A stretch of 64,000 nucleotides of DNA. Origin: Diadema setosum (lineage: Eukaryota > Echinodermata > Echinoidea > Diadematoida > Diadematidae). Of this stretch, positions 36,049-48,502 are shown piece after piece. Positions within the stretch are counted from its first letter, which is position 1, and every line of letters starts with the position of its first letter. The stretch lies in the NCBI GenBank assembly GCA_033980235.1, contig CM067065.1, positions 26,258,836 to 26,322,835 of the forward strand. The letters are read 5' to 3'. The position numbers were made by a program, and so were the translations under genes. The notes beneath the pieces were generated by a model that did not search any database, had not been told where the DNA came from, and saw nothing but the letters and a program-made list of their open reading frames with translations.

Positions 36049-36408
36049 TTGTATTTATTTATTTACCACTTGTGGGATGGATAGCCCTTTCAGCAAATTG
36101 CTGTTTTTCGAAGGGGTCCAACCAAAGTAAAAACAACATAACAATACACAAAACATCCAATAGGGGAGAGTAGTAAAAAACAACAACAACAAATGAAAAA
36201 ATGACTGTACAAGAAATACACAAATTTAGCTAAAACAGTAAACAAATATAAGTATACGCGAGGTACATATAAGGAAAAAAAAAACTCAAACAATAAGGAG
36301 CAAAAAAAAAATCAGAGGTAGGAGGGGAAAAAAAGAAGAGAGAGAGAAAAAAAATAGCTAAGCAAAAATAATATCTCATACATTATACCAAATCAAAATG
36401 CCATAAAC

Positions 36409-39189
36409 TCAATAATATAAAGTATTCAATGCAATTGGAATAGTCTTCAAATAACGTTTAAAACTCTCAACTGAAACAAATTTACCATATATTATATCTA
36501 GGTCATTCCATAATTTTGCGCCACGATAGATCAAAGATCGTATACCATAATTAGTTTTGGGTTGGGGGAGTTTGAGTTTATGTTTGCCAGATCTAGTTCT
36601 CGTTACATATGGGGTTTCACGCACATGAAACATACTGCTTAAATATGATGGACAAAAATTATGGGTTATTTGGTACATAACGCATGCTGAGTGTTTTCTC
36701 CAACGCACACTAAGTCTTTCTAGTTTAAGTACATCGTACAAATTTTGCGAAGGAAATAAATAATCCACATTCAGTACAATCCGAAGTGCCCGATTTTGTA
36801 ATACTTGTAATTCATTAAGATAGGACTTGTATGTGTTTGCCCAAACTACATCACAGTAATCAAAATTAGGCTGAATAATTGATTTGTAAAACAATAATGC
36901 CGTGCGTCTATCAATATACAATCTTATTCTACGAAATAAATATAACAACTTTAACACTTTTTTCTTCACATAATCAGCATGTTGTTTCCAACATAAATTC
37001 TGATCAATAATAACACCTAACTATTTACAACATTCATTTCTCTTTATTTCATTATCATCTATATAAATATGACAACTGTTAAGTACTGTTTGGCACTTTT
37101 TCAATCGCTGATGTGTACCGAGAAACATTACTTCACATTTCTTTGCATTGACGGTGAGTTTATTTTGTTTAAACCAGCTGGATAACCTAAGCAAATCAAT
37201 ATTCAATTTTCTGGTAATATCAGTTGGCTCTTTCGATGCAGTAAACAAGCAGGTATCGTCTGCGTACAAAGATAGCTCGCAATGATTTACATTGTATGGC
37301 ATATCATTAACAAAAATAGAAAATAATAAAGGGCCTAGAAGTGAGCCCTGGGGTACACCACATTTCAAATCAGATTCTGTAGATATGTAACCATTCACAG
37401 ACGTATATTGTTTTCTATCTTCAAAATAATTTCTGAACCACCTCAGTGCATGTGGGCCAAATCCATACATTTCTAACTTCTGCAATAATATACAATGGTC
37501 GACTGTATCGAACGCTTTCTTGAGGTCGATTGTCACAAGACCAACAATATTACCTTTATCAATCGCATCCAACCATTTTTCTGTTACGTTTAATAATGCA
37601 GTGTGCGTTGAGTGCATTGGTCTAAAACCTGATTGACATTCTGTTAATATCTTATTTTCATTCAAAAAAATATTAACTTGATTATATACAACCTTTTCCA
37701 TTACTTTGCCCAAAATCGAAATAACAGATATAGGGCGATAATTTTCAATGTCTGATTTGTCGCCGCCTTTGTGAATTGGAGTGATGCGTGCGCACTTCCA
37801 CTGACTAGGTATAATACCAAGTTGCAGTGACTGGTTAAGAATGTGTGTCAGTGGCGGTGCAATAATGGAGGCTATTGGTTTCAGGAGCTTTGCGGGGAAA
37901 TTGTCTGGTCCAGTAGATTTATTCAATGGGAGGTTCCGTAGTATTTCCTCAGTGTCTTTGGGCAATACCTTGTCAAAAAGGAACTTATTGGTAAACAGTT
38001 GGGGTGTTTGGGGATACCTTATTTCCTTCTCCGCAGAGTCAGATGCACTGTGTAGATTAGTACCTATGGTACAAAAATAATCGTTAAATGCATCTGATAA
38101 TTCTTGTCCAGTTAAATGCTTATCATTATGAACAACAAAAATGGTTTGACTTTCCTTCTTTTTTTCAGGTGCTAAGTATCGTAGGGTTTTCCATACATTT
38201 TTCACATTAGAAGCAGCCGTTTCAATCTTAGTCGAAATAAAATTGCATTTTGCTTGACGAATTTTGCTTGTAACCAAGTTTCTGTTCTTCTTATAATTAT
38301 CCCAGTCACACTTTAATGTAGATCTTCTGGCCCGGGCTTTCAATTTATCTCTTTCTTGCATCAATCTCAAAATAGTGTCGGTCATCCAAGGTGAATCTCT
38401 TTGCTTAATACGCCTTTTCCGTAGTGGTGCATGTTTATCAGCCACAGTCATAATCGCAGAAGAGAAAATAGAACAGGCCTTTTCCGGATCGTTCGATTGA
38501 AATACACAATCAAAATCAATATTATTAACATCATTAAAGAAAAATTCTTCATCAAAATGTTTAAAACTTCTTCCGGTTTTATATTTATGCTGCCCAATAC
38601 TACGACATTTGGACCTTCCAACAACACAGTATATCATATAATGATCACTAATAGACGTTTCAATTACTCCACTGTCACGTATTTTGTCGTCACTATTACT
38701 AAATATAAGATCAACTGTTGTCGTAGTACTTTGAGTTACTCTTGTGGGCTCATGAATAAACTGTGTAGCATTAAAGGACTCCATGATGTCCACAAGTTTT
38801 CTCGTGTGCCAGGGTATACATGTACTCTTCACATCACAATTCAAATCTCCCAATAAATAATAGGACATTTTCAAATCATCAACTTTCATCATTACTTTTT
38901 CAAATTCCACAAACAAATCATTACTCGAATTGGGAGGTCTATACCAACACATTACATAAAACGATTTTTGCAACTCAAGTTTTACTTCTATTACAATCAA
39001 TTCCAACTTATCATATATATCAAATTCATCCTTACGTACAAAAATTATGTTGTCTTTTATGAATACAGCAACGCCACCACCTTGTCTATTTCTATCACGC
39101 CGTAATAATGTGTAACCAGGTATACTAATTTCACCATCATCAACCACAGGAGATAAGTGAGTTTCACTGAGAGTTATTATATCCATATC
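36409..39189 (-). pseudogene. LINE ORF2, endonuclease to C-terminus
   Basis: The reading order is an AP-type endonuclease with DIITLSETHLSP, RQGGGVAVF, CWYRPPNSS, LLGDLNCDV and SDHYMIYCV. The reverse transcriptase follows with NYRPISVISILGKVMEKV, GFRPMHSTHTALLNV, VTIDLKKAFDTVDH, GVPQGSLLGPLLFSIFVND and the catalytic YADD near 37250-37268. The C-terminal region reads LGVIIDQ, FDYCDVVWAN, LQVLQNRALRIV and GIRSLIYRGAKLWNDL, ending at 36409. One in-frame TAG at 37018-37020 separates the last part from the rest. The other break is the foldback insertion at 39184-39190. With so few lesions this was active not long ago on an evolutionary scale. The first 60 or so residues of the apparent ORF upstream of 39189 belong to the insertion, not the LINE. 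Confidence 0.9.
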
Positions 39190-39425
39190 TGTTGCGACAC
39201 GGATTGTCGCCCCTACACGGATTGTCGCCTCCTGCTCGGGGCGACAATCCGTGACGGGCGCTGGCGGCACGGATTGTCGCCCCCTACACGGATTGTCGCC
39301 TGGCGACAATCCGTGACGCTTGTGCAGTTCCCAGCTTTTGACCTCGAAGGCGACAATCCGTGTTGGCAAAAAATTTGTTGCGACACGGATTGTCGCCCCG
39401 TCACGGATTGTCGCCCCGGGCTCGG
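39190..39425. repeat. CACGGATTGTCGCC word cluster, left end
   Basis: About nine copies of the word or its complement, including a perfect inverted pair CACGGATTGTCGCC/t/GGCGACAATCCGTG at 39289-39317. Confidence 0.9.
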
Positions 39426-39744
39426 GGTGGTTCCTCCGGTGTTAAGCTTTGGTGGGATGGGTATGACTGGTAAGTTATGCGTATGTGTGCAGAGACTCCA
39501 ACCCAAAGCACCTTCTGATCTGGAGATTCTCCCGTCTGAAACCCCTAGCAAACGGGAGACTCCCCAGTTGATGTGTTAAAGCGCGAAATTCCTAGGGTTC
39601 TAGATGCTCTCTTAGTAGAGCAGATAGGTGCAAAATTTCGTCGAATTGTGGGTTTCGTGAAACAAGCATGAAATTTGGTCTGCTGGTAGATTATGACTCA
39701 GTGGTGATTTCTAGATATAGGGCCATCGCAGATTCGATCATTGA

Positions 39745-39960
39745 CAAAAATGGCGGCCATTTTCCAAAATGGCCGCCATTGCTACTTTGAAATTCTATGA
39801 TATTGTGGGTTTAATCAATTCTAGGGGAGGGATTGTTTTCCCTTTGTACTATAAATCACAACGCAGTAATTTTACTGTCTACATAACATTCCAGACTCGA
39901 CCTGTGACGAAAATGGCAGCCATTTTGCAAGATGGCCGCCATCACTTATTGAAATTCTGC
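39745..39960 (-). repeat. Two monomers of the ATGGCGGCCATTTT satellite, left side
   Basis: Inverted relative to the larger array at 44990-46090. Each monomer has the palindrome AATGG(C)GGCCATTTT...AAATGGCCGCCATT. Confidence 0.8.
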
Positions 39961-40870
39961 GATATTGTAGTGTCATTACAGCTATTGTTTTGAAGGGTTT
40001 GGGAACCCGTCTGGCACCATTTCATATTTGCTTGCGATATAGGGAAAGAGTCTACCAAAAAAACTTAACTGACGCGATTTGGCGGGATGAGGAATTGTTT
40101 TGGAGTATTTCGAGATCAAAAATAAAAGTTGGTATACCGGTACCGACTATTATTCCAGAAGGATCCAGACTAACTCGGTCTTGGGAAAACTTGGCCCTAT
40201 TTCAGACAATATACACGCTGTTCGTGATCGCCATACTGAAGAGACAATCAAAGACGCTTGATAAACAAAACAATTTATACGACAGCGCGTCTCAGGTGAT
40301 GTGCGTATATACGCTTGAGGACAGCGCGCTGTCCATTTGTTTTGTACTGGGTTAGCGCGCACTTTCCTGTTTTCAACTCGGACCATACTGTGACCAAGCA
40401 GAACGCAAAGCGCTACAGGCCGCTCCCATAGTACAACACAGTACAATCTAGAGGGACAACTCGTCCCGCCGTCAAAGCGAGGCCGAGTTGTCCCCGAGTT
40501 CGAGTTTAGCCTGACCCCGAACGGATAAGTTCTAAGACTGTGATTCTGGCTAACCCTTTTGGTTATTATTTCGCATTTTCGTGGTTAACCATCGCATATC
40601 TTGTTATTACAGCATTATTCCACACATTTCTTAGGCCTACGTGCACATCTGGAAGTGGAAATTGACCATCAAAATGCGAATGATGATTTTCACTTAAATA
40701 TTCAAAAATTTTGATCAGTTGAATTTACTCTTAAATAACATTAAAAAAAAATGTTGTCGGACTACTGAGACATGGACCTCCCACAATTTTATTGCAACGG
40801 CATGTTTGCTCTTCCTGGCTATCATAGTCCAATTACAAATTAAGTAGCCTGAATACACATGGAATAGGGC
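39961..40870. other. hAT-like element interior, no supported gene
   Basis: A 121-codon open frame (39990-40355) exists but its translation resembles nothing I know and it has no conserved motif. An opposite-strand frame overlaps it. Confidence 0.4.
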
Positions 40871-41039
40871 AGGGCCCTGTTGCATAAAACCCTTACCGCT
40901 GGACTTACCGCTCCTTTCTAGCGGTAAGTCTTCAAATTAGCGGTAAATTTTATCATCCTTGATGCTGATTGGCTGTGACACCTAATTTTGACGGTAGTTA
41001 CCATTGAATTTCAATGGTAAGTTTTATGCAACGGGCACC
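40871..41039. mobile_element. Short MITE with GTTGCATAAAA ends
   Basis: Left GGCCCTGTTGCATAAAACCC and right TTTTATGCAACGGGCACC are inverted. Words TTACCGCT/AGCGGTAA occur three times inside. About 169 bp. Similar ends are common in animal MITEs as I recall; not checked. Confidence 0.75.
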
Positions 41040-41184
41040 GGGTGGCTACTTGTATAGCGCACGGGTCCACTTCTCAGTGCTCATGGGGCTTTAAAAATGA
41101 AAATATATTATATATAATGATCTTCTCTAATTTTGAATACAAGCATAAATCAGAACTTACCTTATGAGTTAAGCTTTAGAGACT

Positions 41185-44100
41185 CTATACGCTGAATTGG
41201 TTATTCCCGGCCACAAAAATATCGTAATTGGAATTATACATAGACCGCCACAGAGTTGTTCTGAAGTCTGTCTTAATGATTTACAGGATATTCTCTCGAG
41301 CCCTTAATTGAATAACAAAACATTGTTTCTAATGGGGATTTTAACGTAAACCTCCTACGATTATTTTGGAGAAAATGTTTGTGCAAATATTTTCTTGAAT
41401 ACTCTTATCTCATTTGCTTTGTTTGTATGATGTCATTTATGTGAACACTTTCTTGAAAACTCTTATCTCATTTTCTTTGTTCCCACTCATTGATAAGCCA
41501 ATCAGAATCACTGATACCAACTCATTCTATATATACATATTCTTTACAAATCTACAGCCGATTCCAACAGGGATCCTAGTAAGTGACATTTCAGATCACT
41601 TTCCTATATTTTCTAGTTTATCTCTAAAGATTGAACGGTATGAATTTTGCAAAGAATATATACAAAGTTGCAGCCCTGAGAATGAACAGAAATTTTAGGA
41701 CGACTTACTGCTGAAGAATGGACCTCTGTATTGAGTGAAACTGATGTGAACAAATCTTTTGATAATTTAAGGCAGATAATAACTTTGTTATTCCATGAAA
41801 ATGTCCCTGTGCTAGAAAAGAAATCCCGTAAGTCTAAGAAAACTCCTCGCATACCTTGAATTGCATGTTCTTTAGTGAATGTAATAAATACGAAAAATAG
41901 GCTTTTTTATAAACATAAGTATAAAAAACACCAGAATCAAAGCAAAAGTATACTTGATATAGGAATATTCTTACTACCACTTTGCGTAGTGCTTTGTAAC
42001 CAATTCAAAGCTACATCTAATTACATGAAAGGAACTTGGAAAGTTATAAGACAATTACATGATACAAAATCAAAACTCACAGAAGCCACAAAACTTATGA
42101 TTAATGGTCACCAAACTGGAGACAAATAGCGAATCATTTAATGAATACTTTGTGAATGTATTCAAAAGGTTGTCAGAAAATGTTCCAAACAGCGCAAAGA
42201 AATCCTTTGACTTTTTAGAAAGTCCAAATTCTGAAACGTTTTTTTTTAATCATTGTTTCCAGTCATGTGGAATTGGAGGTAATTGATATTGTCAGTAACC
42301 TCAAGATAAACATATCCCAAGGATGTGATGGCCTCACAAACAAGCTAGTGAAGAAAGTCGCTGCATTTTTTGTAAAACCTTTCACTCATGTATTCAATAT
42401 CTGTTTTAAACGGTTACGTACGACAAAATATGAAAATTGCAAAAGTAGTACCTATCTTCAAGAAAGGAGAATTTCAAGAAGTACGTAATTATAAACCGCA
42501 CTACTTCTTTACTCAAAACCTTTTCCAGAATCCTCGAAAAGCTCTTTTATAATTTTCACTTTATTTGAAAATCAGTCGAAAAGCATATTTATGTTCGTTT
42601 GATCAAATTTTCCAAGTAATGTGAAATATTAACTAATTTACAATTTGGCTTTCATAAAATATCACATGCGATGCTATATTCTATTGATAATGTTGCCTCG
42701 GCAATTGAGAAGAAGTTACATACTGTAGGTATATTTTTATACTATGCTAAAGCTTTAGATACCATTGATCAGAATATTTTATTGTACAAACTATCCTATT
42801 AAGGAATCAGAAGAAAGGCCCTGGAATAGCTTAGAAGTTACCTAACTAACATGAAACAATGTGTTTCTTTAAATGATGCGGAGTCTATATATATTGCGAT
42901 CTATTTCTTGTGATGTTCCACATGGGTTGCTGCTTGGTCCCCTACTTTTTATTTTGTATATGAACAATTTTCCCGAATTTCCTCCCATACTTCTTTCTTT
43001 CATATCATTTGCCGACGATTCTAGTATTTCTTCTCTCGCAAAAATCCACACCAACTACTAAATATTATAAATTCGGAACTGAAATCGGCATGGATCCATG
43101 CAAACAGGCAGTGGCGTATCTAGGGGGGGGGGGGCAGGGAGAATGGGGGAGGGAGAAAACCAAACAACCACAAAAACAAAAAATGACAATGTGTTCACAC
43201 AAGAATTCCATGTTTTGTAAGCTGAAATTTCGGCTCGCTCGCTGCGCTCGCTCGCCAAAATTTATATACACATGTATATAAAAAAGAAGATAAGATCAAA
43301 ACATTATGATGACGCGGACAAAATGACAATGTATACTATTATTGTGTTCACACATGCCATCGTTAGAAGGCAAAATGTTACACGGAGCACCGGCTGCAAT
43401 TTTATTTCCTTCGTTCTGAAGCGATCGCCCATTGGATCAAACGAGAGCGCCAAAGGTGTCGAACATATGGGGGGGGGGGGAGGGAGGGGGCGAAAAAAAA
43501 TCAAACAAGATAAGAACAAAACATAATTATGACGCGGCATTATACAAATTTCGGCTCACTAGCGCATATCTTCTTCTTTTTTTGTTCAAGTCCTCTGTTT
43601 GTTGGTATAAATCGTTATCTACAAGGTCGTCACTTTATCTTGATTGGAATTTTAAGATATAATAAGTAAAATGTGACAAGAATTCCATGATTTGTAAGCT
43701 GAAATACAAAAAAAAAATGTTTTGCTCGCTCGCTGCGCTCACTGCCAAACTTTATATCAAAAACATATTAACAAAACTTTATGGCGCGGAAATATGCAAA
43801 TTTCGGCTCAATCGTGCTTACTAATTTGGAGTATTTTTTTCAATTCCTCAGTTTGTTGGTATAAATCGTTATCTTAATAAGGCCATCATTATACATGTTG
43901 ATTAGAAATGTAAGAGTTAATAAGCCAAAAAATGATAAAAATTCCCTGTTTTGTAAGCTGAAATACACAAATTTTCGGCTCGCTCGCAGCGCTCTCTCGC
44001 TAGCATTTATCCAAAAAGAGAACAAAAAAAGAGGAGATTAAAACATGATGATGATGCCAAAAAAATATATTAAAAAATTCGGCTTGCTCGCTACGCTCAC

Positions 44101-44970
44101 TCGCAAAAATTTATCTGAATTTATTACATTTAAACTTCCCTCAAAAGACCCCTTTTAAGTGCTTGAGAAAGCATATCATGTGAACTTTTCTGAAGTCCCT
44201 ACCGGGATGGGGTTGGGGTTGAACTCTAACTTTTTCAGAAATTATAGTGGCGCGATTTTCGCGCTTGCCCCAGGCGCAGTTTTCCGTAGATACGCCAGTG
44301 CAAACAGGTTATTTTTAAATTTCTTGAAAACCAACTACTGTATGTGCTATTTAACCGTCCATTATCATCCTTGCCAGACCATTATTATACTCTTTGATAA
44401 TGTGCAATTAGACAAAGTCACGAATACAAAGATTTTAGGCCTACATATAGATGACAAATTGAATTTGAGAATTCATATATTATATGCTACTTTGGTAAAT
44501 TTCTTTCCAGAAATGTTGGCGTTATCAATAATATAAAATCTATATTTCCAAAGAATATAGTGCGTATACTACTGTATACTCAACCCTTGTACTACACTAT
44601 CTCAATTATGGTGTTCTTGCCAGGAGAAACTCAGTAAAACTTTACTTGGATGAATTATTATTATTCCAAAAACGCGCAGTGAGAATTATTTTTCTGGTGC
44701 AACATCACGTTCTAACACTATTGAGCTTTTCTATGAAAATAAATTTCTAAAAGTACATGATATACATTCTATGAATCTAAGGTCCATTATGTACAGAACG
44801 AAGGATTCTGAATTTCCACAGGTTATTTCGTCACTTTTTGTTATAAATGAAAAAGTGCACAATAACTACACTCGGCAGTCTTCTTCTTACAACTGCCATC
44901 CATTAGAACCAACTTTAAACACAATACATTTGCTTTTGAAAAAGGTTGAATTTCAGGGGTTATCAGGATA
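41185..44970 (+). pseudogene. Old LINE relic (endonuclease and RT fragments), interrupted by a MITE
   Basis: Degraded fragments in several frames keep the order of a LINE ORF2. They are IIHRPPQS (about 41235), VSDISDHFPIFSSL (about 41580), ISQGCDGLTNKLVKKV (about 42315), DVPHGLLLGPLLFILYMN (42915-42968) and SFADDSS (43003-43025). Beyond the MITE come TNTKILGLHIDDKLNL (about 44420) and LDELLLFQKRAVRIIF (about 44648). Many stops and frameshifts show it is far older than the LINE at 36-49.9 kb. It is a different family member in the opposite orientation. The MITE 43109-44300 splits it with an 8-bp duplication. Confidence 0.8.
43109..44300. mobile_element. 1.2-kb hAT-type MITE
   Basis: Ends are CAGTGGCGTATCTA and, complemented, CACTGGCGTATCTA. 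The exact 8-bp duplication is caaacagg (43101-43108 and 44301-44308). The interior has four diverged units with TGTAAGCTGAAAT, TTTCGGCTCGCTCGC and TGCGCTC words and a G run near the left end. This is the same style as the hAT-like element at 18679. No coding capacity. Confidence 0.95.
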
Positions 44971-44989
44971 GTAGGACTACTGATATGTG

Positions 44990-46090
44990 GTTTATAACAT
45001 AATGGAAAAAGATTTCCACCCCAAAAATTGATCTAACCTACAATATCAACAACTTTCATGTACAAGCGATAACGGCCATTTTGGAAAATGGCCACCATTT
45101 TTGTCACAGGTCGAATTTGAGATCATGTTGTGTGGACAGTAAAACTACTGATTCTTAATGCATGAAAAAAGATTTTCATCCCTAGAATTGATCCCACTTA
45201 CACTGAAATGTCAACAATTTCTAACGAGAAATGGCGGCCCTCTTGATATATGGCCGCCATTTTGAAACAAGTCAAATTTGAGATGTTACCTAAACAGTAG
45301 AACTACTGATGTGTGGTTTATAACATAATGGAAAAAATTCCATCCCAAGAATTGATCAAACGTACAATATCAATGACTTTCATATAAGAGATGGCGGCCA
45401 TTTTGGAAAATGGCTGCCATTTTTGTCACAGGTCGAATCTGAAATATTATGTGGACAGTAGAACTACTAAAGGGTGATTTTCAATGCATGAGAAAAGATT
45501 TTCACCCCTAGAATTGATCTCACCTACAATGTCAACGATTTCTAATGAGCAATGGCGGCCATCTTGAAAAAATGGCCGCCATTTTGAAAAAGGTTGAATT
45601 TCAGGGGTTATCAGGATAGTAGGACTACTGATGTGTGGTTTATAACATAATGGAAAAAGATTTCCACCCAAAGAATTAATCTGACTTACAATATCAACGA
45701 CTTTCATATAAGCCATGGCGGCCATTTTGGAAAATGGCCGACATTTTTCGTCACAGGTCGAATCTGAGATGTTTTGTGGAACGTAAAACTACCGAGGGGT
45801 GATTCTTAATGCATGAAAAAAGATTTTTACCCCTAGAATTGATCTCACTTACACTGAAATGTCAACAATTTCTAACGAGAAATGGCGGCCATTTTGAAAA
45901 ATGGCCGCCATTTTCAAACAGGTCGAATTTGAGATGTTATCTGAACAGTAGAACTACTGATGTGTGGTTTATAACATAATGGAAAAAGATTTTCATCCCA
46001 AGAATTGATCTAACCTCCAATATCAATGACTTTAATATATACGATGGCGGCCATTTTGGAAAATGGCCGCCATTTTTGTCACAGGCCGAA
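44990..46090. repeat. 163-bp satellite, seven monomers alternating between two types
   Basis: The palindrome GGCGGCCATTTT...AATGGCCGCCATTTT lies at about 45069, 45232, 45394, 45553, 45717, 45882 and 46045, spacing 159-165. Odd monomers continue GTCACAGGTCGAAT and even ones continue AAACA(A/G)G or AAAAAGG, so the repeat unit is a dimer of about 325 bp. The 'TGTGTGGTTTATAACATAATGG' type block marks alternate monomers. Confidence 0.9.
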
Positions 46091-46392
46091 TCTGCGATGG
46101 CCCTATATCTAAAAATCACCACTGGGGCATAGTCTACACGCATGCCAAATTTCATGCTTGTTTCACCAAACCCACAATTCTTTCACCTATCTGCCGTACT
46201 ATCTGGGGCTATCTAAGGCTTATTTTTTCAACATACAATAGCAATAAGTAAGAAATCCTTTCCAACGGGAGACACAGAGCCAGGGCGGGAGAAATTGAAT
46301 CTCAAACGGGAGAACCGGAGATTTTGCAAAAATGGGTTTTCGGCGGGAGATCTCCCGTCGAAAACGGGAGAGTTGGAGTCTCTGTGTGTGTG

Positions 46393-48128
46393 TGTGTGTG
46401 TGTATTGTGAGCTGCATGATATGTGATGTGTATGATTTGTTGTGTGTGTGTGTGTGTGTGTTTGTGTGTGTGTTTGGAGTATAATAATACAATATGTAGA
46501 AACTGTGCATGTGTGGTGGTTACATAGTGGTAGTGGTTTGTTTGTCTGTGTGTATACGTGTGCCTGTATGTTTACGTGTGTATGTGGAATATAGTGGCGC
46601 TACTGTGGCAATACAAACGCCTTCAGAGTGTATGAGCACGTGTTTAAAGAATTCACACCAGCGTTGATCTAAAAATAGTATGGGTGTGTCAACCAAATAT
46701 CAGCGGTGAGGCGGGCTAGGCGAGAGAGAGACCGAGAGAAAATACATACGAGGGAGGTACCCTCCCCAAATGTTATTTGTCTTTGTTCATTTTTCCCTGC
46801 AGTCATTTTCTTCCATCAGTCTTATAAACTAGAACGTCCATACCACTATTCTTTGTCCCAGAATAGGTTTGGCATGCTTTATGCATAAGCGAATAATTTC
46901 CACACGCCGTAAAAAATTTGTCAATCGTTACTTGATTAATTAGCACAAACGAACTGCCATTGCACACCGCTAATACATACGTAATACAAACAAACACCAA
47001 CAAACACTCAAACAAACCTCATAATGCAAACAAACCAACTCAACACTTTTTTCCTTGATATTTATTGATTTCATTCAAATCATTCATAAATCGACCCATT
47101 CTGGGTGCAACATGAACAAAAAAAGTTACAAATGGCAATTCGAAACAAAAGCAAATCCATGTGTCAATTTATACCACAAATAATCTCACTTCAACATAGA
47201 TAACTCGATTATAGACCAACCCTACTAATAATTTCTTCACGAGAAAGTTTTGACATGTATAGGGCCCTACCAAACCTATATTCCTTGAATATATTGGTTT
47301 GGATCATGTAACACCTTACTTAAAAGGGCATATACATAAAAAAAAAACACACAAATATATTACACAAATCTAGAATGAAATCAGTCATAAAAAAACCCCA
47401 CCACCCCCTCCCCTCCCAAACCGAAACAAATCTAGGGCCTACATCTATCCTAAATATTAAATCCTACCAACATCCGTCATACCATTTATAACTATCCTTC
47501 TTCAAATCCAATCCCCAACCCACCAACCCCTGATTAAACAAAACCTAAATCATCCCACACCCACATTCACCGACCCAAATACATACATACATACACACAC
47601 ACAAACATACACACACACACACACACACGAAGGTTCGTTATTCCGAAGTTTCGTTTTTTCCGAGGCTTCATTTATCCGAAACACACAATTCCCAATACCT
47701 AGTGGTTCGTTGATCCAAAAATGAAATTCGGAATAACGAACCTTCGGAATAATGACCCTTCGGACGAATGAGCCTTCGGACGAATGAGCCTTCAGAATAA
47801 CAAACTTTTGCAATAACGAAATGTAACCCCCTTCCCACATACCGACGCACACCCGAACCGATACCACATCCTTCCTGATGAAACGATTTCCCAATGTTGA
47901 TAAATAAGACATAATGGACCGTATGCAGAAAAGCAGCATCCGCCCGCACGCAAGCTCCACTCCGAATTCATATACAAATCTGCCAAACAAACTCATCAAA
48001 TTCAAAGCTGCTGATAAAATCAATATCAATGTTTATGCCAGCAACAGCTTACTAGGTATCCCTCCCCACGCGCAGCTAAAAAAAAAACACATACGCAAAA
48101 AACTGACATAATAAACACATTCTTCCAT

Positions 48129-48162
<34 letters not shown>

Positions 48163-48330
48163 CGCACACGCACAAACGGACACTAAATTATCATGTGCAC
48201 GCGCACATACACACTTCCTTGAAACCTCACCATGACTTTTTACATGGCATGTTTGCATGGATGTAGCCATGTAAGTTATGTGTTAGTATTTCAATGATTA
48301 TGTCCAGAACGATATTACCCAGCAAACTGT
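46393..48330. other. Foldback element interior, right part, non-coding
   Basis: Reverse-complement match of 1-1560. It contains CA/GT tracts (46383-46460, 48131-48170) and the word block CGAACCTTCGGAATAA/ATGAGCCTTCGGACG (47625-47815), with one more word copy than foldback copy 1. Confidence 0.85.
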
Positions 48331-48343
48331 GCTTCGAGGGCGG

Positions 48344-48496
48344 GCGACAATTCGTGCCGCCAGCCCCCTACACGGATTGTCGCCAGGCGACAATCCGTGT
48401 AGGGGGCGACAATCCGTGCCGCCAACGCCCATCACGGATTGTCGCCCCGAGCAGGAGGCGACAATCCGTGTAGGGGCGACAATCCGTGTCGCAACA
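48344..48496. repeat. CACGGATTGTCGCC word cluster, right end
   Basis: Seven copies, mirroring the left end to within a few substitutions. Confidence 0.9.
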
Positions 48497-48502
48497 CATA
48501 TC

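Larger units (their letters stand above)
39490..46384. mobile_element. 6.9-kb hAT-like element inside the foldback element
   Basis: Thirteen-base inverted ends CAGAGACTCCAAC. The 8-bp flanks are tatgtgtg (39482-39489) and tgtgtgtg (46385-46392), one mismatch in a microsatellite. Foldback copy 1 shows the empty site. Subterminal CGGGAGA/TCTCCCG words occur at both ends (39525-39560 and 46265-46370). Inner inverted segments (39640-39970 against 46060-46200) also mirror each other. No intact transposase was found; the interior carries an old LINE relic, MITEs and a satellite array. Confidence 0.85.
39190..48496. mobile_element. Foldback element, copy 2, inserted in the LINE endonuclease
   Basis: Both ends read TGTTGCGACACGG inward. 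Flanks carry an exact 6-bp duplication catatc (39184-39189 and 48497-48502), and removing the element restores the LINE frame (ASDM then DIITLSE). The first 120 or so bases at each end are near-perfect inverted repeats made of CACGGATTGTCGCC words. Without the 6.9-kb hAT-like insertion the element is about 2.4 kb and non-coding. It matches copy 1 at 1-1789 in reverse. A 6-bp duplication with TG...CA ends does not identify a superfamily I can name with confidence. Confidence 0.9.

Noticed and set aside
39021..39369. N-terminal extension of the LINE ORF2 frame rich in TIRVG and DCRP
   Set aside because: The residues upstream of about 39189 are translation of CACGGATTGTCGCC words from the foldback element, not LINE protein.
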